In this document: in pieces, positions 25,746 through 34,386 of the stretch
Position numbering within the stretch: the first letter of the stretch is position 1
How the letters are laid out: each line of letters begins with the position of its first letter
Source of the DNA: Tethybacter castelli
GTDB lineage: Bacteria > Pseudomonadota > Gammaproteobacteria > Tethybacterales > Tethybacteraceae
Length of the DNA stretch: 40,835 nt
Assembly: GCA_036679665.1 (NCBI GenBank)
Contig: JAZHEJ010000064.1
Span: forward strand, 1 to 40,835
Direction: 5' to 3'
The notes under the pieces: model-generated
What the model saw: the letters and a program-made list of their open reading frames with translations, nothing else
Databases searched by the model: none
Told to the model about the DNA's origin: nothing
Position numbers and translations under genes: made by a program

Positions 25746-26924
25746 TTGTTGAGTCAATTTCCAGCGGTAGCGTTATTGGGACCGCGTCAAGCCGGCAAAA
25801 CTACACTGGCAAAAATGCTAGGTATAGAAACCGCAGACTCAAGCGTGATTTGCGTTGAAGTTGAATCTGCTACTACGGCTGATATACCTAGCAAGCGCAA
25901 TACCCTGTATCTGGACTTAGCGAATATATCCGACCGCAACAAACTTGCTGATGCCACCAATTATTTTGCGCAACATGAAACCAAGCTGGTAATTCTTGAT
26001 GAAATTCAGTATATGCCGGAGTTGTTCCAGCAATTGCGCGTCGCGATTGACCGCAAACGCCGCCCGGGACGCTTTTTGATTCTTGGTTCAGCGTCAATCG
26101 AATTGATGAAACAGTCCGGAGAAACGATGGCCGGTCGCATTGCATTTGTCGATCTTAGCCCGTTTGACATCCTGGAAATACAGCCTCGCCAGCAAACTGA
26201 CTTATGGGTACGCGGAGGATTTCCAGAAAGCTTGTTAGCGGTTAACGAAAGAAACAGCGTACGATGGCGGGAAAATTTCATCACGACATATCTGGAACGG
26301 GACGTTCCCCAACTGGGACCTAGAGTCCCGGCCACAACTTTACGGCGCTTTTGGACGATGCTCGCCCATCGGCAAGGGAAATTGCTCAACGCCGCGAAAC
26401 TGGCAAACAATCTTGCGGTCACCGGCGGGACGATAGCGCGCTATTTGGACCTGATGGTCGATCTGTTATTGGTTCGCCGTTTGCAACCGTATCGCGCCAA
26501 TGTCGGCAAGCGACTAGTTAAAGCGCCAAAAATTTATGTGCGCGACAGCGGTATCGCCCATACTTTGCTGAGGATCGACGATCAAGAAATGTTGCTAGGT
26601 CATCCGCTGGTGGCGGCCAGTTGGGAAAATTTTGTGGTCGAAAATATTATTAATGTCGCCCCGGCTCGAACACTGGCGCATTTTTACCGTACCTCAGCGG
26701 GAGCGGAAATTGATCTGCTGTTAGATATTCCCAACCTCGGATTATGGGCTATTGAGATTAAATACGGCTGGTCTCCCAAATTGCGCCGCGGCTTTCATCA
26801 CGCCCGCGAAACCTTGCGACCTGAGCGTTGTTATGTGGTCTATTCAGGCAACGACCGCTATCCGATGGCCGAAGGCGTTGAGGCAATCGGACTGGCGGAA
26901 CTGTGCCGTATCCTGCAAGCGTAG
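25746..26924 (+). CDS. AAA+ ATPase with DUF4143 domain (second copy)
   Basis: A 392-residue relative of the protein at 7531-8823 in the same family but not a close copy. Walker A is GPRQAGKT, Walker B-like VILDEIQYMPELFQ, followed by FLILGSASIEL. The C-terminal DUF4143 part has KIYVRDSGIAHTLL and a nuclease-like core AEIDLLLDI with AIEIKYG. The frame opens with TTG at 25746. Family members usually begin with an IKRR-type motif, and IKRRRLQTV is present immediately upstream in another frame (25714-25740), so one base appears missing in the T run near 25739-25742. It lies opposite to, and between, genes of a CaiB/MaoC/binding-protein set, which looks like an insertion. Role unknown. Confidence 0.85.
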   Translation: MLSQFPAVALLGPRQAGKTTLAKMLGIETADSSVICVEVESATTADIPSKRNTLYLDLANISDRNKLADATNYFAQHETKLVILDEIQYMPELFQQLRVAIDRKRRPGRFLILGSASIELMKQSGETMAGRIAFVDLSPFDILEIQPRQQTDLWVRGGFPESLLAVNERNSVRWRENFITTYLERDVPQLGPRVPATTLRRFWTMLAHRQGKLLNAAKLANNLAVTGGTIARYLDLMVDLLLVRRLQPYRANVGKRLVKAPKIYVRDSGIAHTLLRIDDQEMLLGHPLVAASWENFVVENIINVAPARTLAHFYRTSAGAEIDLLLDIPNLGLWAIEIKYGWSPKLRRGFHHARETLRPERCYVVYSGNDRYPMAEGVEAIGLAELCRILQA

Positions 26925-26974
26925 CCAACTGCGTTGCGCAACCGATTTTTGCTTTTATTTAGCCGGGTAGCCGC

Positions 26975-28039
26975 TCATCGCCGGCTCGCGACATAAGCGT
27001 TCTGAAGCCGATCAAGCGCTACCTCATCGGTGATGGTTTTGCTGATGCAATCATGCACGATTTGGCCGGCCACGTCCTGGAAGTCCATGTAACCGGCATA
27101 GCGCGGGCGTAACCACGCGGTCTCCAAAGTGCGTCTGGTGTTGCGGAAAAAATTACCCGCGGCGTTGTTACATTCATCACTATCCCAAGCTACCGCATTG
27201 CCCGGCTGGCCGCCCGAAGCGAAATACAGTCCGGCCTGACATTCAGCGTTTGCGATCCAAAATGCGTAATCGACCGCGCTGTCACGATGCGCGGCAGCGA
27301 ATGTGATCGGGTACGCGCAATAATCGGCGCGGCTGTAATTTGTATAGCCGTACCCGAATGGACAGTAGACCGGCGCGTCTTCATTGCGTCCCATCCATTC
27401 AAGCACGTCAATCGGATCCAAGCTAAGACAGCGCGACGCAACCAACCCGGCGAGCTCTTGGAGTTCGTTGAGCACCTGCTTAGCGGCAGCGCGTTCAATC
27501 AGCTCATCTTGCGATTGGGCCACGGCAAAGCCATGATTACGCGCCAAGCCGAAAAATCCCATCAGCGCGTTAATCGGAATCAGCGCCAACGCCACCTTAT
27601 TATTGCGCGCTAGTTCGAGCACTTCGTTCCAGCGCGTCGGCGCCGCTTCAATACGATCGGCGCGAAACGACGCGACCGGCGTCGCGGCGTCGATCGCCAA
27701 CGCCCACTGATGATCGTCAAATTCATAAGAACGGTGCGACGCTCCCACCGTCTGCGCGGCAAGCTGTTTTAGTTCAGCGTCGCGGCCGATACCGTCCAAG
27801 GCCAGCAACAAACCGCTGCGAGCGGCGGCGCCGACATGCGGATGGTCAATTACCATCAGGTCGTAATCGCCCACCATCTGCTCCAACGGACGATCGGCAA
27901 ACGCCTGCAACGAACGCTTTTCCCAGTTTATCTGTACATTGTTATGCTCTTGGGCGTAACGTTGGGCGGTGGCAACCATCGGGTCAAAGCCGCGGCTATG
28001 ATCCCAAGTCATGCCGCGCAACACGCAAGTTTTAGCCAT
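26975..28039 (-). CDS. Extracellular-solute-binding-protein-fold protein without signal peptide
   Basis: A 354-residue protein of the carbohydrate binding-protein fold. The N-terminal LRGMTWDHSRGFDPMVA with LMVIDHPHVGAAA are landmarks of a subgroup found with CoA-transferase and MaoC genes. No hydrophobic leader is present (the protein opens MAKTCVLRGMTWDH), so it is either cytoplasmic or exported otherwise. The start ATG overlaps the stop of the MaoC gene by 8 bases, giving coupled translation. Downstream on the same strand, beyond the inserted ATPase gene, lies the damaged CaiB gene. Ligand unknown. Confidence 0.75.
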   Translation of the reverse strand: MAKTCVLRGMTWDHSRGFDPMVATAQRYAQEHNNVQINWEKRSLQAFADRPLEQMVGDYDLMVIDHPHVGAAARSGLLLALDGIGRDAELKQLAAQTVGASHRSYEFDDHQWALAIDAATPVASFRADRIEAAPTRWNEVLELARNNKVALALIPINALMGFFGLARNHGFAVAQSQDELIERAAAKQVLNELQELAGLVASRCLSLDPIDVLEWMGRNEDAPVYCPFGYGYTNYSRADYCAYPITFAAAHRDSAVDYAFWIANAECQAGLYFASGGQPGNAVAWDSDECNNAAGNFFRNTRRTLETAWLRPRYAGYMDFQDVAGQIVHDCISKTITDEVALDRLQNAYVASRR

Positions 28040-28589
28040 CAGGCGGTTTTTCTTGCGCGACTTGATCCGCGAATGTGGCCGGATCGCGATACAAGGCGGT
28101 CATCAAGTGTTCACAGTACAAAACTATTTCGCCTTGTTCTTTGTACACCGAATAACTCACCCGCAACTTACCCATCTTTTCGTTCTTGACTTCCTTGGCG
28201 AGGTTTTCGCGGATCGTGTAAATGGTATCGCCGATAAACACCGGCGCGATAAACCGCAAACGATCATAGCCGTACGAAAACGAGTTTAGACAATTCGTGG
28301 CCGCCAGGCCTAAGCCGTACGAAAACACTTGCGCGCCTGCCACCAACCGTTTACCGAAGATACCGTCTTGTTCAGCGAAATAACGATCGCCCACATACGG
28401 GTGCATGTCAAGCACCAATGTGTTGAACAGCATCGCTTCGCCTTCCGAGATGGTGCGACGAATGGAACGAATCTTGTCGCCCACCGCAAAGTCTTCGTAA
28501 TACCAATCTTCTGAATTCCACACCGGAATATCCGAATGCTCCGTCGGCATGCCTGGTGCCTTACGCGCGCTTTGTCCAATCTTGGCCAT
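28032..28589 (-). CDS. MaoC-family (hot-dog fold) dehydratase
   Basis: A 185-residue hot-dog protein. EDFAVGDKIRSIRRTISEGE opens the MaoC domain. ERYFAEQ-like VGDRYFAEQDGIFGKRLVAG and the YGYDRLRFIAPVFIGDTIYT block are the family core. MaoC proteins hydrate enoyl-CoA or related thioesters; the neighbouring CoA-transferase fits use of a CoA substrate. The gene is divergent, 138 bases from a second, shorter MaoC gene, and overlaps the downstream binding-protein gene by 8 bases. The two are not close copies, and could be two hydratases of one pathway. Substrate unknown. Confidence 0.85.
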   Translation of the reverse strand: MAKIGQSARKAPGMPTEHSDIPVWNSEDWYYEDFAVGDKIRSIRRTISEGEAMLFNTLVLDMHPYVGDRYFAEQDGIFGKRLVAGAQVFSYGLGLAATNCLNSFSYGYDRLRFIAPVFIGDTIYTIRENLAKEVKNEKMGKLRVSYSVYKEQGEIVLYCEHLMTALYRDPATFADQVAQEKPPDG

Positions 28590-28727
28590 AATCTTGTCTC
28601 GCTAAAACGCCTCTTGTTATCGCAAAACAATTATACCTATCATCTTGCCCCACCCAATCTTGCTTTGCTGACTATAATAAAGATTGCCGTTGATACAGAA
28701 AAACGGACGAACAGCTAGGGGGTAGCG

Positions 28728-29177
28728 ATGGAAGTTGAGCAGTATTTTGAAGATTATGAACCTGGCGCTACGCGCACGACGGGGCGGCGAACGATAACCG
28801 AAACCGATATCGTGATCCACGCCGGCAACAGCGGCGATTTTTTTCCGCATCACATGGATGCCGAGTTCTGCAAGACGCAATCGTTTAAAAAGCGCATGGC
28901 GCACGGCACGATGACTTTCGCAATCGGGATCGGTTTGACCGCAACCCAAATTAATCCGCGCGCGATGACTTACGGCTACGAACGCTTACGCTTTCCGGCG
29001 CCGGTATTTCCCGGCGACACTTTGCAAACCACGGTAACCATCGGTGATATGCAGACCGACGCGAAACGTCCCGGCCACGGCAAAGTGGTGGAAATATGCG
29101 AAACCAAAAAATTTGACGGCACCACGGTGATGTACTGCGAGCACATCTTGTTGGTGGAAAAGAAACCGGTTTCATGA
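28728..29177 (+). CDS. Short MaoC-family dehydratase
   Basis: A single-domain MaoC protein of 149 residues. VEQYFEDYEPGATRTTGRRT leads in, then ITETDIVIHAGNSGDFFPHH carries the catalytic D...H pattern (the Asp and His of the hydratase motif), and YGYERLRFPAPVFPGDTLQT is the conserved substrate-side strand. A ribosome site (AGGGGG) precedes the ATG. The stop overlaps the start of the next gene (ATGA), so it is translated with the oxidoreductase. It is divergent from the longer MaoC gene at 28032-28589 across 138 bases that must hold both promoters. Confidence 0.88.
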   Translation: MEVEQYFEDYEPGATRTTGRRTITETDIVIHAGNSGDFFPHHMDAEFCKTQSFKKRMAHGTMTFAIGIGLTATQINPRAMTYGYERLRFPAPVFPGDTLQTTVTIGDMQTDAKRPGHGKVVEICETKKFDGTTVMYCEHILLVEKKPVS

Positions 29178-30238
29178 CCGAACAATTCGCCCAGTTTTGG
29201 GCGGCGCCGACGGCTCCCAAACCGATTGTGATCGTAGGCGCCGGCGGTATCGTGCGCGACGCGCACTTGCCGGCTTATCGCCAGGCCGATTTTAACGTGG
29301 CCGGCATTATCGACATTGCTCCTGATCGCGCCCGGCAACTTGCCGCCGACTGGGACATCGCAACGGTGTTTGACACCGTGGCGCAAGCTGCCGCACAGCA
29401 CGGTACCGATGCGATCTACGACCTCGCGGTGCCGCCGCATGTGATTACGGATATTCTGCCGCACCTGCCTGACGGCTCAGCGGTACTGATCCAAAAGCCG
29501 ATGGGTGCGGATCAAAACCAAGCGCGACAAATATTAGCCGACTGCGACAACAAAAAACTCAAAGCGGCGATTAATTTTCAGTTGCGTTTTGCGCCGATGA
29601 TGATGGCGGTGCGCGAAGCGGTCGCGCGCGGACTGCTTGGCGAACTGCTTGAAATCGAAGTGCATCTGAACGTCTTTACCCCGTGGCACTTGTTTCCATT
29701 TTTAAAAGATATGCCGCGCGTGGAAATCAGCGTGCATTCGATTCACTACCTCGATTTGTTTCGCGCCCTAACCGGTAATCCGCGCGGCGTGTTCGCCCGC
29801 AGTATCGCCGACCCGCGCGCCGCCGAATTCGCCCAGACCCGCACCTCGGTTATTCTTGATTATGTTGAACCGCTGCGCGCGATTATGTCCATCAACCATA
29901 ACCACAACTTCGGTTCCAAATTACACGCGGCCGAGTTTCGCTTTGAAGGTACCGAAGGCGCGATGTGGGCCAAACTCGGCGTTTTATACGACTATCCCAA
30001 CGGAGTGGAAGACGAACTGTGGTTGGGCCGCACCGGCGAAGAATGGACGCAAATCGAGTTGCAAGGTCGCTGGTTCGTCGACGCCTTCATGGGGCCGATG
30101 CGCAATGTGCAACGCTTTGATGCCGGCGAGGACGACACCTTGCTAACTTCAGTCGCCGACGCCTACCAAACCATGGCGCTGGTCGAAGCCTGCTTCAAAG
30201 CGATGTCGGTACCCGGGGTGGCATTGGATCTTGACTGA
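29174..30238 (+). CDS. Gfo/Idh/MocA-family oxidoreductase
   Basis: A 354-residue NAD(P)-dependent oxidoreductase of the glucose-fructose oxidoreductase/inositol dehydrogenase type. The Rossmann motif is IVIVGAGGIVRDAHLPAYR (GxGxxx). The catalytic Lys lies in IQKPMG, the usual EKP position, with Gln in place of Glu. The second domain includes VEISVHSIHYLDLFRALTG with a plausible active-site His. It acts on a sugar, inositol or related polyol; substrate unknown. Its ATG overlaps the MaoC stop by 4 bases (ATGA). Combined with NTF2, SDR and ABC ATPase genes downstream it forms a catabolic-looking plus-strand unit. Confidence 0.88.
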   Translation: MTEQFAQFWAAPTAPKPIVIVGAGGIVRDAHLPAYRQADFNVAGIIDIAPDRARQLAADWDIATVFDTVAQAAAQHGTDAIYDLAVPPHVITDILPHLPDGSAVLIQKPMGADQNQARQILADCDNKKLKAAINFQLRFAPMMMAVREAVARGLLGELLEIEVHLNVFTPWHLFPFLKDMPRVEISVHSIHYLDLFRALTGNPRGVFARSIADPRAAEFAQTRTSVILDYVEPLRAIMSINHNHNFGSKLHAAEFRFEGTEGAMWAKLGVLYDYPNGVEDELWLGRTGEEWTQIELQGRWFVDAFMGPMRNVQRFDAGEDDTLLTSVADAYQTMALVEACFKAMSVPGVALDLD

Positions 30239-30289
30239 TAAGTCATACATAATGTGCCGGCGTAAATTGCAACTTTGCCGATTGTGCTG

Positions 30290-30298
30290 TGGTATAGT
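30290..30298 (+). promoter_or_regulatory. Possible extended -10 promoter
   Basis: TGG followed by TATAGT (30293-30298) fits an extended -10 element (TGn plus hexamer), 24 bases before the ATG at 30323, in an 84-base spacer after the oxidoreductase gene. No -35 of normal spacing is clear. It could start a separate transcript for the NTF2-like, SDR and ATPase genes. Confidence 0.35.
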
Positions 30299-30322
30299 CA
30301 TACGGACACGAAGTAGATAGAT

Positions 30323-30814
30323 ATGAGCGCGTTTCCCAATTATTATGCTAACGATGCGGACCGCGCAGCAATCTGGGAAATGCTGATGACCCGCGACTTT
30401 GAAGCATTTGCCGCCCAAGACTGGAGCATGGTCGCCGACGATTTTCTCGCCGACGAATTTTTTGGGCTAAGCGGCAATTATGACCGCGACATCACCAACT
30501 GGAAACCGGCTTTCGCCACCTTGGACGCATACCGTCGATCGTGGTTGGACCAGGCTAAACAGACGGCGCAAACTGCCGATATGGATAAGCTGGTGCCAGC
30601 CTTATTGGCGGCGTCGAGCCTAAAGCAAATTGACATCAGCGGCGATTTTGCCGTCGCTCACAAGAAATTTGACGGGGTTTTTCCACTTAGCGACGGCACC
30701 GCGTCCGCCCCACTGTTGTGGCAGACGCTGTATTTGTGTCGCAAGGTCGAAGCCGGCTGGAAAATTCGCGGGTTTGTCGGCTATTTACCCAATCCGCTGG
30801 TGCCGAACGCATAG
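30323..30814 (+). CDS. SnoaL/NTF2-like protein
   Basis: A 163-residue protein with the usual NTF2-fold layout: an N-terminal helix (RAAIWEMLMTRDFEAFAAQD), a first pocket strand (DDFLADEFFGLSG), and a final strand pair with TLYLCRKVEAGWKIRGFVG. Such proteins act as small isomerases/dehydratases or as ligand-binding subunits; no catalytic residue set can be assigned. It begins 84 bases after the oxidoreductase and ends 10 bases before the SDR gene, so a role in the same pathway is likely by context. Exact function unknown. Confidence 0.65.
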   Translation: MSAFPNYYANDADRAAIWEMLMTRDFEAFAAQDWSMVADDFLADEFFGLSGNYDRDITNWKPAFATLDAYRRSWLDQAKQTAQTADMDKLVPALLAASSLKQIDISGDFAVAHKKFDGVFPLSDGTASAPLLWQTLYLCRKVEAGWKIRGFVGYLPNPLVPNA

Positions 30815-30824
30815 CCTACCTAAG

Positions 30825-31523
30825 ATGAATACCTCTTCACCGGCCCAGCTGCAAGACCGGCATATTCTCATAACCGGCGCGGCCGGCGGAATCGGCCGCA
30901 CGCTGTGTGAACATATCGCATCGCGCGGCGCGCAAGTTTGCGCGCTTGACCGCGATACGGACGGACTGAGCGAACTGGCAACCAAACTTGGCGACAAGCT
31001 TGGAACTTTGGCGGCCGACCTGATCACTCCGGCAGAACTGGCCGGCAAATTGACGGATTACCAAAGCAGCCACGGCAATTTTGACGGTCTGATCAACAAC
31101 GCCGCGTTTATTTATGATATCGGTTCGTTGCGCAAAACCACCTCTGAAGGATGGCACGATGAGATTGACGCCAATCTCAACGGCGCCTATAACGTAACCG
31201 CGGCGCTGTTGCCGCAACTGGCCACAACCGGAGGTTCGATTGTCACCATCGCGTCAGTTAACGCTTTGACTAGCTTGGGCCATCCGGCCTACAGCGCCGC
31301 CAAGGCCGGCCTGGTCAGCTTCGCCCGCGCCGTGGCGATGGAATACGGTCGCAACGCGGTACGCAGCAACATAATTTTGCCCGGCACTGTGGCCACAGCG
31401 GCCAGCTTCTTACTTTCGGACGAGGCGGCGGCGATTAGCGGCGCGACATTGAACGTCGACTGTGGCTTGATGGCCGGCATATCGCCTTTCGCTTCAGAAC
31501 TAACCATGGAAGATATGGGATAG
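30825..31523 (+). CDS. Short-chain dehydrogenase/reductase (SDR)
   Basis: A 232-residue classical SDR when started at the ATG at 30825, ten bases after the previous stop; a longer frame upstream overlaps the NTF2 gene and is rejected. TGAAGGIG (cofactor motif TGxxxGIG) lies near residue 17. INNAAF is the NNAG-type motif and YSAAKAG the catalytic YxxxK. The protein ends with NVDCGLMAG, the usual C-terminal NVDGG-like end. It is slightly short: the segment between the IILPGTV stretch and the ASFLLSDEA stretch looks about 30 residues shorter than usual (the substrate loop), so its activity is uncertain. Substrate unknown. Confidence 0.85.
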   Translation: MNTSSPAQLQDRHILITGAAGGIGRTLCEHIASRGAQVCALDRDTDGLSELATKLGDKLGTLAADLITPAELAGKLTDYQSSHGNFDGLINNAAFIYDIGSLRKTTSEGWHDEIDANLNGAYNVTAALLPQLATTGGSIVTIASVNALTSLGHPAYSAAKAGLVSFARAVAMEYGRNAVRSNIILPGTVATAASFLLSDEAAAISGATLNVDCGLMAGISPFASELTMEDMG

Positions 31524-31528
31524 CGAAC

Positions 31529-32641
31529 ATGGCGCAAGTAAGTCTGCGCGGCATACGCAAAGAATACAACGAAAAGGTGGCGGTGGCCGGTATCGACCTT
31601 GATATCGAAGCCGGCGAATTTATCGTGCTCGTCGGCCCGTCCGGTTGCGGCAAGTCAACTTTGTTACGCCTCATTGCCGGACTTGAGGAAATCAGTTCTG
31701 GCACGCTGATCATCGACGGCAAAACTTGCAACGACGTTCAACCGCAAAATCGCGACATCGCGATGGTATTTCAGTCATACGCGCTGTTTCCGCATCTGAC
31801 CGTGGCCCAAAATATCGGCTATGGCCTCAAAGTTCGCGGTAGCAACACCGCCGAACAGATCGCCACCGCGGTCCGCGAGACCGCGGGATTATTAGGGCTC
31901 GAAGAACTGCTTGAACGTCGTCCCGAACAGCTTTCCGGCGGCCAGCGCCAGCGCGTGGCGATGAGCAGAGCGATGATCCGCGATCCGAGTCTGTTTTTGT
32001 TCGATGAGCCGCTGTCAAATCTAGACGCGCAACTACGAACTTCGCTGCGCGTTGAAATCAAACGCATCCACCGCAGGCTCGGTAAAACCACCATCTACGT
32101 CACCCACGATCAGATTGAGGCGATGACGCTCGCCGATCGCATTGTCGTGCTGTCCGACGGGCAAGTCGAACAAATCGGCGATTCGCTGAGTATCTATGAC
32201 AAGCCGGCCAACTTGTTCGTGGGCAAGTTTATCGGCACGCCGCAATTAAACTGCTTTCCAATACGTTTCCACGACAATAAACTTATGTTGGCGGACGGCT
32301 CTGACGCGCAAATATTGGTGGCTGACGCCGCTAACAACATTACCCCGCTAGTTGATCTGTTGCGCCATAACTCCACGCGCGTCCCGGAGCAAATTATGCT
32401 TGGCATTCGGCCAGAAGCGGTTATCGTTGACGCGGCGGCGGGCTTAACGCTTGATCTGGATCTGATCGAACATACCGGGCCGGAAACTCACCTACATTTA
32501 GTCGGCAATGAAATCAAGCTGTGCGCCGTATCCAAACAAAGAATTCCAGCTGCCACCGCAAAATTTGTGGTGGCGTTTGCCGGGGTGGGATTGCACTTGT
32601 TCGGCGATGACGACAAGCGTCTTGAACTAAATTTCAACTGA
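31529..32641 (+). CDS. Carbohydrate-type ABC transporter ATPase (MalK/UgpC family)
   Basis: A 370-residue ATPase, normal length for the family. Walker A is GPSGCGKST, Q-loop MVFQSYALFPH, signature LSGGQRQRVAMSRAM, Walker B LFLFDEPLSNLD and H-loop YVTHDQIEAMT. The C-terminal TOBE regulatory part includes LGIRPEAV and LIEHTGPETHLHLVG. It begins 6 bases after the SDR stop and is convergent with the two permease genes starting at 32648, only 6 bases apart. Being the only intact ATPase of this class here, it probably energises those permeases and perhaps also the truncated system at 22103-24250. Confidence 0.95.
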   Translation: MAQVSLRGIRKEYNEKVAVAGIDLDIEAGEFIVLVGPSGCGKSTLLRLIAGLEEISSGTLIIDGKTCNDVQPQNRDIAMVFQSYALFPHLTVAQNIGYGLKVRGSNTAEQIATAVRETAGLLGLEELLERRPEQLSGGQRQRVAMSRAMIRDPSLFLFDEPLSNLDAQLRTSLRVEIKRIHRRLGKTTIYVTHDQIEAMTLADRIVVLSDGQVEQIGDSLSIYDKPANLFVGKFIGTPQLNCFPIRFHDNKLMLADGSDAQILVADAANNITPLVDLLRHNSTRVPEQIMLGIRPEAVIVDAAAGLTLDLDLIEHTGPETHLHLVGNEIKLCAVSKQRIPAATAKFVVAFAGVGLHLFGDDDKRLELNFN

Positions 32642-32647
32642 CCGGCT

Positions 32648-33481
32648 TTATTTAACCGCGCCCATCGTCAGGCCGCGAACCATATATTTTTGAATCATGG
32701 CGAACACGATCGCCACCGGGACCACCGCGGCGGCGGTGGCGGCCATCACGTGGTGCCATGCGATAACATAACGACCGCCGACTTGCGAAAAAATCTGGAT
32801 GGTCAAAGTGTATTTGTCATCTGAACGCAGCATGGTCAAAGCGAGCACGAACTCGTTCCAGGCGTTGATGAAAGTAAAAATCGCCGTAACCGCGATCGCC
32901 GGAAGAGCGAGCGGCACCACGATCTGGATCAGCAGACGAAGCCTGGATGCGCCTTCTAGCATCGCGGCTTCCTCCAGCTCGTACGGAATCGAATCGATGT
33001 AGCTGCGCATCATCCAGGCCGCGAATGCCAAAAAGAATCCGGTATAAATCAGTATCAGCGAACTTAAAGTGTCAACCAAACCCAACGCGATCGCCAGCTG
33101 AAAAAGGCCTAGCACCAAGACCATGGGCGGCACCATCTGGGTAAGCAATAAAAAAGTCTGGGCAAACTTAGTTTTTTGCGAACGTGAACGCGACATCACA
33201 TACGCCAACGGCACGGCCAGGATCAGCGTAAACAACACCGTCAACCCGCACACCACCAAACTGTTTACAAGCGCCTGGCCAAAGCCGACATCATCCCACA
33301 TCGTGATGAAGTTTTCCCACGTCACCTCAAGCGGAATCCAGCGCGGCGGTATATCATGGATTTCTTCAGGCGACTTGAGCGCACTCGATAGCAACACGGC
33401 AAACGGAAACAAGCTCGCGACCACCAGCGGGCTTAGCGCCAGCCATGACAACCACGTGCGTCTAAGCTTGCGCCGGCTCAT
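32648..33481 (-). CDS. ABC transporter permease (MalG/UgpE type)
   Basis: A 277-residue inner-membrane protein with six predicted helices. The N-terminal helix follows the positive MSRRKLRR. The cytoplasmic EAA loop is EEAAMLEGASRLRLLIQIVVP. The C-terminal end MVRGLTMGAVK is the usual MalG-type finish (QKYMVRGLTxGAVK). Its start overlaps the stop of the MalF-type gene by 20 bases, so they are co-translated. It forms the channel with that partner. Confidence 0.95.
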   Translation of the reverse strand: MSRRKLRRTWLSWLALSPLVVASLFPFAVLLSSALKSPEEIHDIPPRWIPLEVTWENFITMWDDVGFGQALVNSLVVCGLTVLFTLILAVPLAYVMSRSRSQKTKFAQTFLLLTQMVPPMVLVLGLFQLAIALGLVDTLSSLILIYTGFFLAFAAWMMRSYIDSIPYELEEAAMLEGASRLRLLIQIVVPLALPAIAVTAIFTFINAWNEFVLALTMLRSDDKYTLTIQIFSQVGGRYVIAWHHVMAATAAAVVPVAIVFAMIQKYMVRGLTMGAVK

Positions 33482-34349
33482 TTTTAGTGGTGAGTTTTAC
33501 ATATAGCCAGGTCAGACCCATCAACAAAATAAACATCGCCAGCGAAACCACCGCCGCGTCGCCCATTTTGCCAAACCGGAAGGCTAATTTGTACAGATAA
33601 GTAACCAAAATATCGGTGCCGTTGCCCGGCCCGCCTTGGGTGGTAACCCAAATAATCGGAAATGAGTTGAACACGTAGATAACATTGAGCACGATCGCGA
33701 TCTTGATAAACGGCCGCAACAGCGGCAGCGTCAAAGTCAAGTGCTGACGCCAGTCCGACGCGCCTTCGATTGCGGCCGCCTCGTACAAATCGTCAGGCAC
33801 CGACGACAATCCGCCGAGCAAAATCGTAGTCGCAAAAGGTACCGAAACCAGTACGCCGATCATGATCTGCAACGGAAACGCGGTGGCGGCTTCAGCCAAC
33901 CACACCACATTGTTGTCAAGCGCTCCCAAACCGCGCAGCGAATGGTTCAGCATGCCAAATTCACCGTTGAGAATCCAGCGCCAAATAATCGCCATCATCG
34001 TCAGCGAAACCGCCCATGGCAACATCACGATCACCCGAGCCAAGCCCCGGCCGTAAAAATCGCGCGCCAGGATTATCGCTACCGGAATCGAAATAAATAT
34101 CGTGCCGCCGACCACGCCGGCCGTCCAGACCAGGCTACGCACAACGCAGGCTAAAAACTCGTAGTCGGTGAGAATATTCGTGTAGTTTTCCAGACCGACA
34201 AAGCCGCGCACTTTACCGAATCTGCTTACATCGGCAACCGACAGCGCCAGTACCCGCCACAACGGATAAGCAATAATAAACATCGCCAACAACAACCCCG
34301 GCAAGCCGGCGAACAACACGTAGCGCGGCAGTTCACGAGGCGAGGCCAT
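33462..34349 (-). CDS. ABC transporter permease (MalF/UgpA type)
   Basis: A 295-residue permease with six helices. YVLFAGLPGLLLAMFIIAYP is the first helix; the EAA motif is EAAAIEGASDWRQHLTLTLP; TTQGGPGNGTDILVTYLYKL is a hallmark loop of UgpA-type permeases before the last helix. It follows the binding-protein gene by 37 bases and overlaps the next permease by 20. Sugar or polyol import is the family role; the exact substrate is unknown. Confidence 0.95.
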   Translation of the reverse strand: MASPRELPRYVLFAGLPGLLLAMFIIAYPLWRVLALSVADVSRFGKVRGFVGLENYTNILTDYEFLACVVRSLVWTAGVVGGTIFISIPVAIILARDFYGRGLARVIVMLPWAVSLTMMAIIWRWILNGEFGMLNHSLRGLGALDNNVVWLAEAATAFPLQIMIGVLVSVPFATTILLGGLSSVPDDLYEAAAIEGASDWRQHLTLTLPLLRPFIKIAIVLNVIYVFNSFPIIWVTTQGGPGNGTDILVTYLYKLAFRFGKMGDAAVVSLAMFILLMGLTWLYVKLTTKNEPAQA

Positions 34350-34386
34350 CGGCGAGTTTTAGGCGGCCATATGGCGCGCGACAGAT

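Noticed and set aside
30630..30824. N-terminal extension of the SDR
   Set aside because: It overlaps the NTF2-like gene in another frame; the ATG at 30825 gives the usual SDR start.
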